NCBI GenBank assembly: GCA_037446355.1
Contig: JBBIIT010000013.1
Coordinates: 1 to 64,000, forward strand
Length of the DNA stretch: 64,000 nt
Source of the DNA: Roseiarcus sp037446355
Lineage (GTDB): Bacteria > Pseudomonadota > Alphaproteobacteria > Rhizobiales > Beijerinckiaceae
Reading direction: 5' to 3'
A model generated the notes under the pieces. It made no database searches, had not been told where the DNA came from, and saw only the letters and a list, made by a program, of their open reading frames with translations. Positions 63,814 to 64,000 of the stretch are shown one piece after another. The position numbers were made by a program, and so were the translations under genes. Position 1 is the stretch's first letter. Each line of letters starts with the position of its first letter.

Positions 63814-64000
63814 TCAAATCAAGTGAAAACCGTGATGATGCTTCGGCGCCTCCTCGCGGGCCGGAAACGACGGCTCGAGAAGCGCCGCGCAATGCGCCGC
63901 CGCGGATTCGAGCGCTTGCGCCGCGCCCTTCGCGCGCAGATCGGCGATCAGCACGTCGACCAGCTCCTGCCATTGCGCCGCGCTGATGAACTTGCAGGCG
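63814..64000 (-). CDS. C-terminal fragment, possibly a TPM-domain protein
   Basis: The minus strand holds the last 61 codons of a gene running in from beyond the window. The residues read ACKFISAAQWQELVDVLI, then ALESAAAHCAALLEPSFP, ending in a His-rich tail EEAPKHHHGFHLI. The WQxLVDxLIxxLR...CxxLLxxxFP pattern recalls the C-terminal region of TPM-domain (YgcG-like) membrane proteins. This is memory-based and the fragment is short, so the name is tentative; the open frame itself is convincing. Confidence 0.4.
   Translation of the reverse strand, partial: ACKFISAAQWQELVDVLIADLRAKGAAQALESAAAHCAALLEPSFPAREEAPKHHHGFHLI

Overview
The window is GC-rich chromosomal DNA from an alphaproteobacterium, most likely of the Hyphomicrobiales (Rhizobiales) in the Beijerinckiaceae/Methylocystaceae neighbourhood. 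The family is inferred from gene content: a SciP (DUF1153) gene close to an RcdA (DUF1465) gene, a DUF1192 protein, a small GCG_CRPN-type secreted protein, an EF-P/EpmA pair and a DnaG that lacks the usual zinc ligands. No species can be named. There is no rRNA, CRISPR array, prophage or complete insertion sequence. One run of 100 N at 9536-9635 is an assembly gap inside a flavoprotein gene.

Layout. 1-4.2 kb (minus): yciA-like thioesterase (cut by the window edge), a small secreted protein, prmC and secA. 4.4-9 kb: cyclopropane fatty acid synthase, a PA0069-type radical SAM protein, an aldo/keto reductase and a zinc metallopeptidase. 9.2-13 kb: the gapped flavoprotein, sciP, mnmA, DUF1192, a probable small RNA and rcdA. 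13-20.5 kb: a thiamine-phosphate-synthase-like protein, a Sel1-repeat protein, 6-phosphogluconate dehydrogenase, efp divergent from epmA-recQ-mutM, and a small secreted protein. 20.7-31 kb: thrC-M16 peptidase-GNAT-GGDEF/EAL protein, then dnaG-rpoD. 31-40.5 kb: SulP transporter, fluoroacetate-dehalogenase-like hydrolase, AcpA-like phosphatase, mogA, NIPSNAP, Nudix, M20 peptidase and a cNMP/CBS/DUF294 protein with a DnaQ-like exonuclease. 40.5-47.5 kb: purF-cvpA-radA, a convergent response regulator and hybrid kinase, and a Crp/FixK regulator. 47.5-52.3 kb is the most accessory-looking part: vapBC, tRNA-Ser, pyrG, an AT-richer gene with a HEPN-like motif, an orphan solute-binding protein and a palindromic repeat. 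52.3-64 kb: rimO, glutathionyl-hydroquinone reductase, a TPR protein, tRNA-Arg, a nuclease-M48-rdgB-yciB run, htpG and a D,D-carboxypeptidase.

Themes. (1) Cell-cycle control: sciP and rcdA both act on the master regulator CtrA. Sequences matching seven of the eight fixed bases of the CtrA box (TTAA-N7-TTAA) lie upstream of sciP, rcdA, cfa, rpoD and a small secreted-protein gene. (2) Translation and its maintenance: efp/epmA, mnmA, prmC, rimO and two tRNAs. (3) Proteostasis and envelope: secA, htpG with a good RpoH-type promoter, M16/M48/M20 peptidases and a D,D-carboxypeptidase. Most of the window is conserved housekeeping DNA, and I found no clear multi-gene undescribed system. The best leads are the CtrA-linked cluster, two candidate small RNAs with C-rich single-stranded regions, the HEPN-like singleton, the near-leaderless vapBC promoter, a membrane GGDEF/EAL protein with altered active-site residues, and the dehalogenase.
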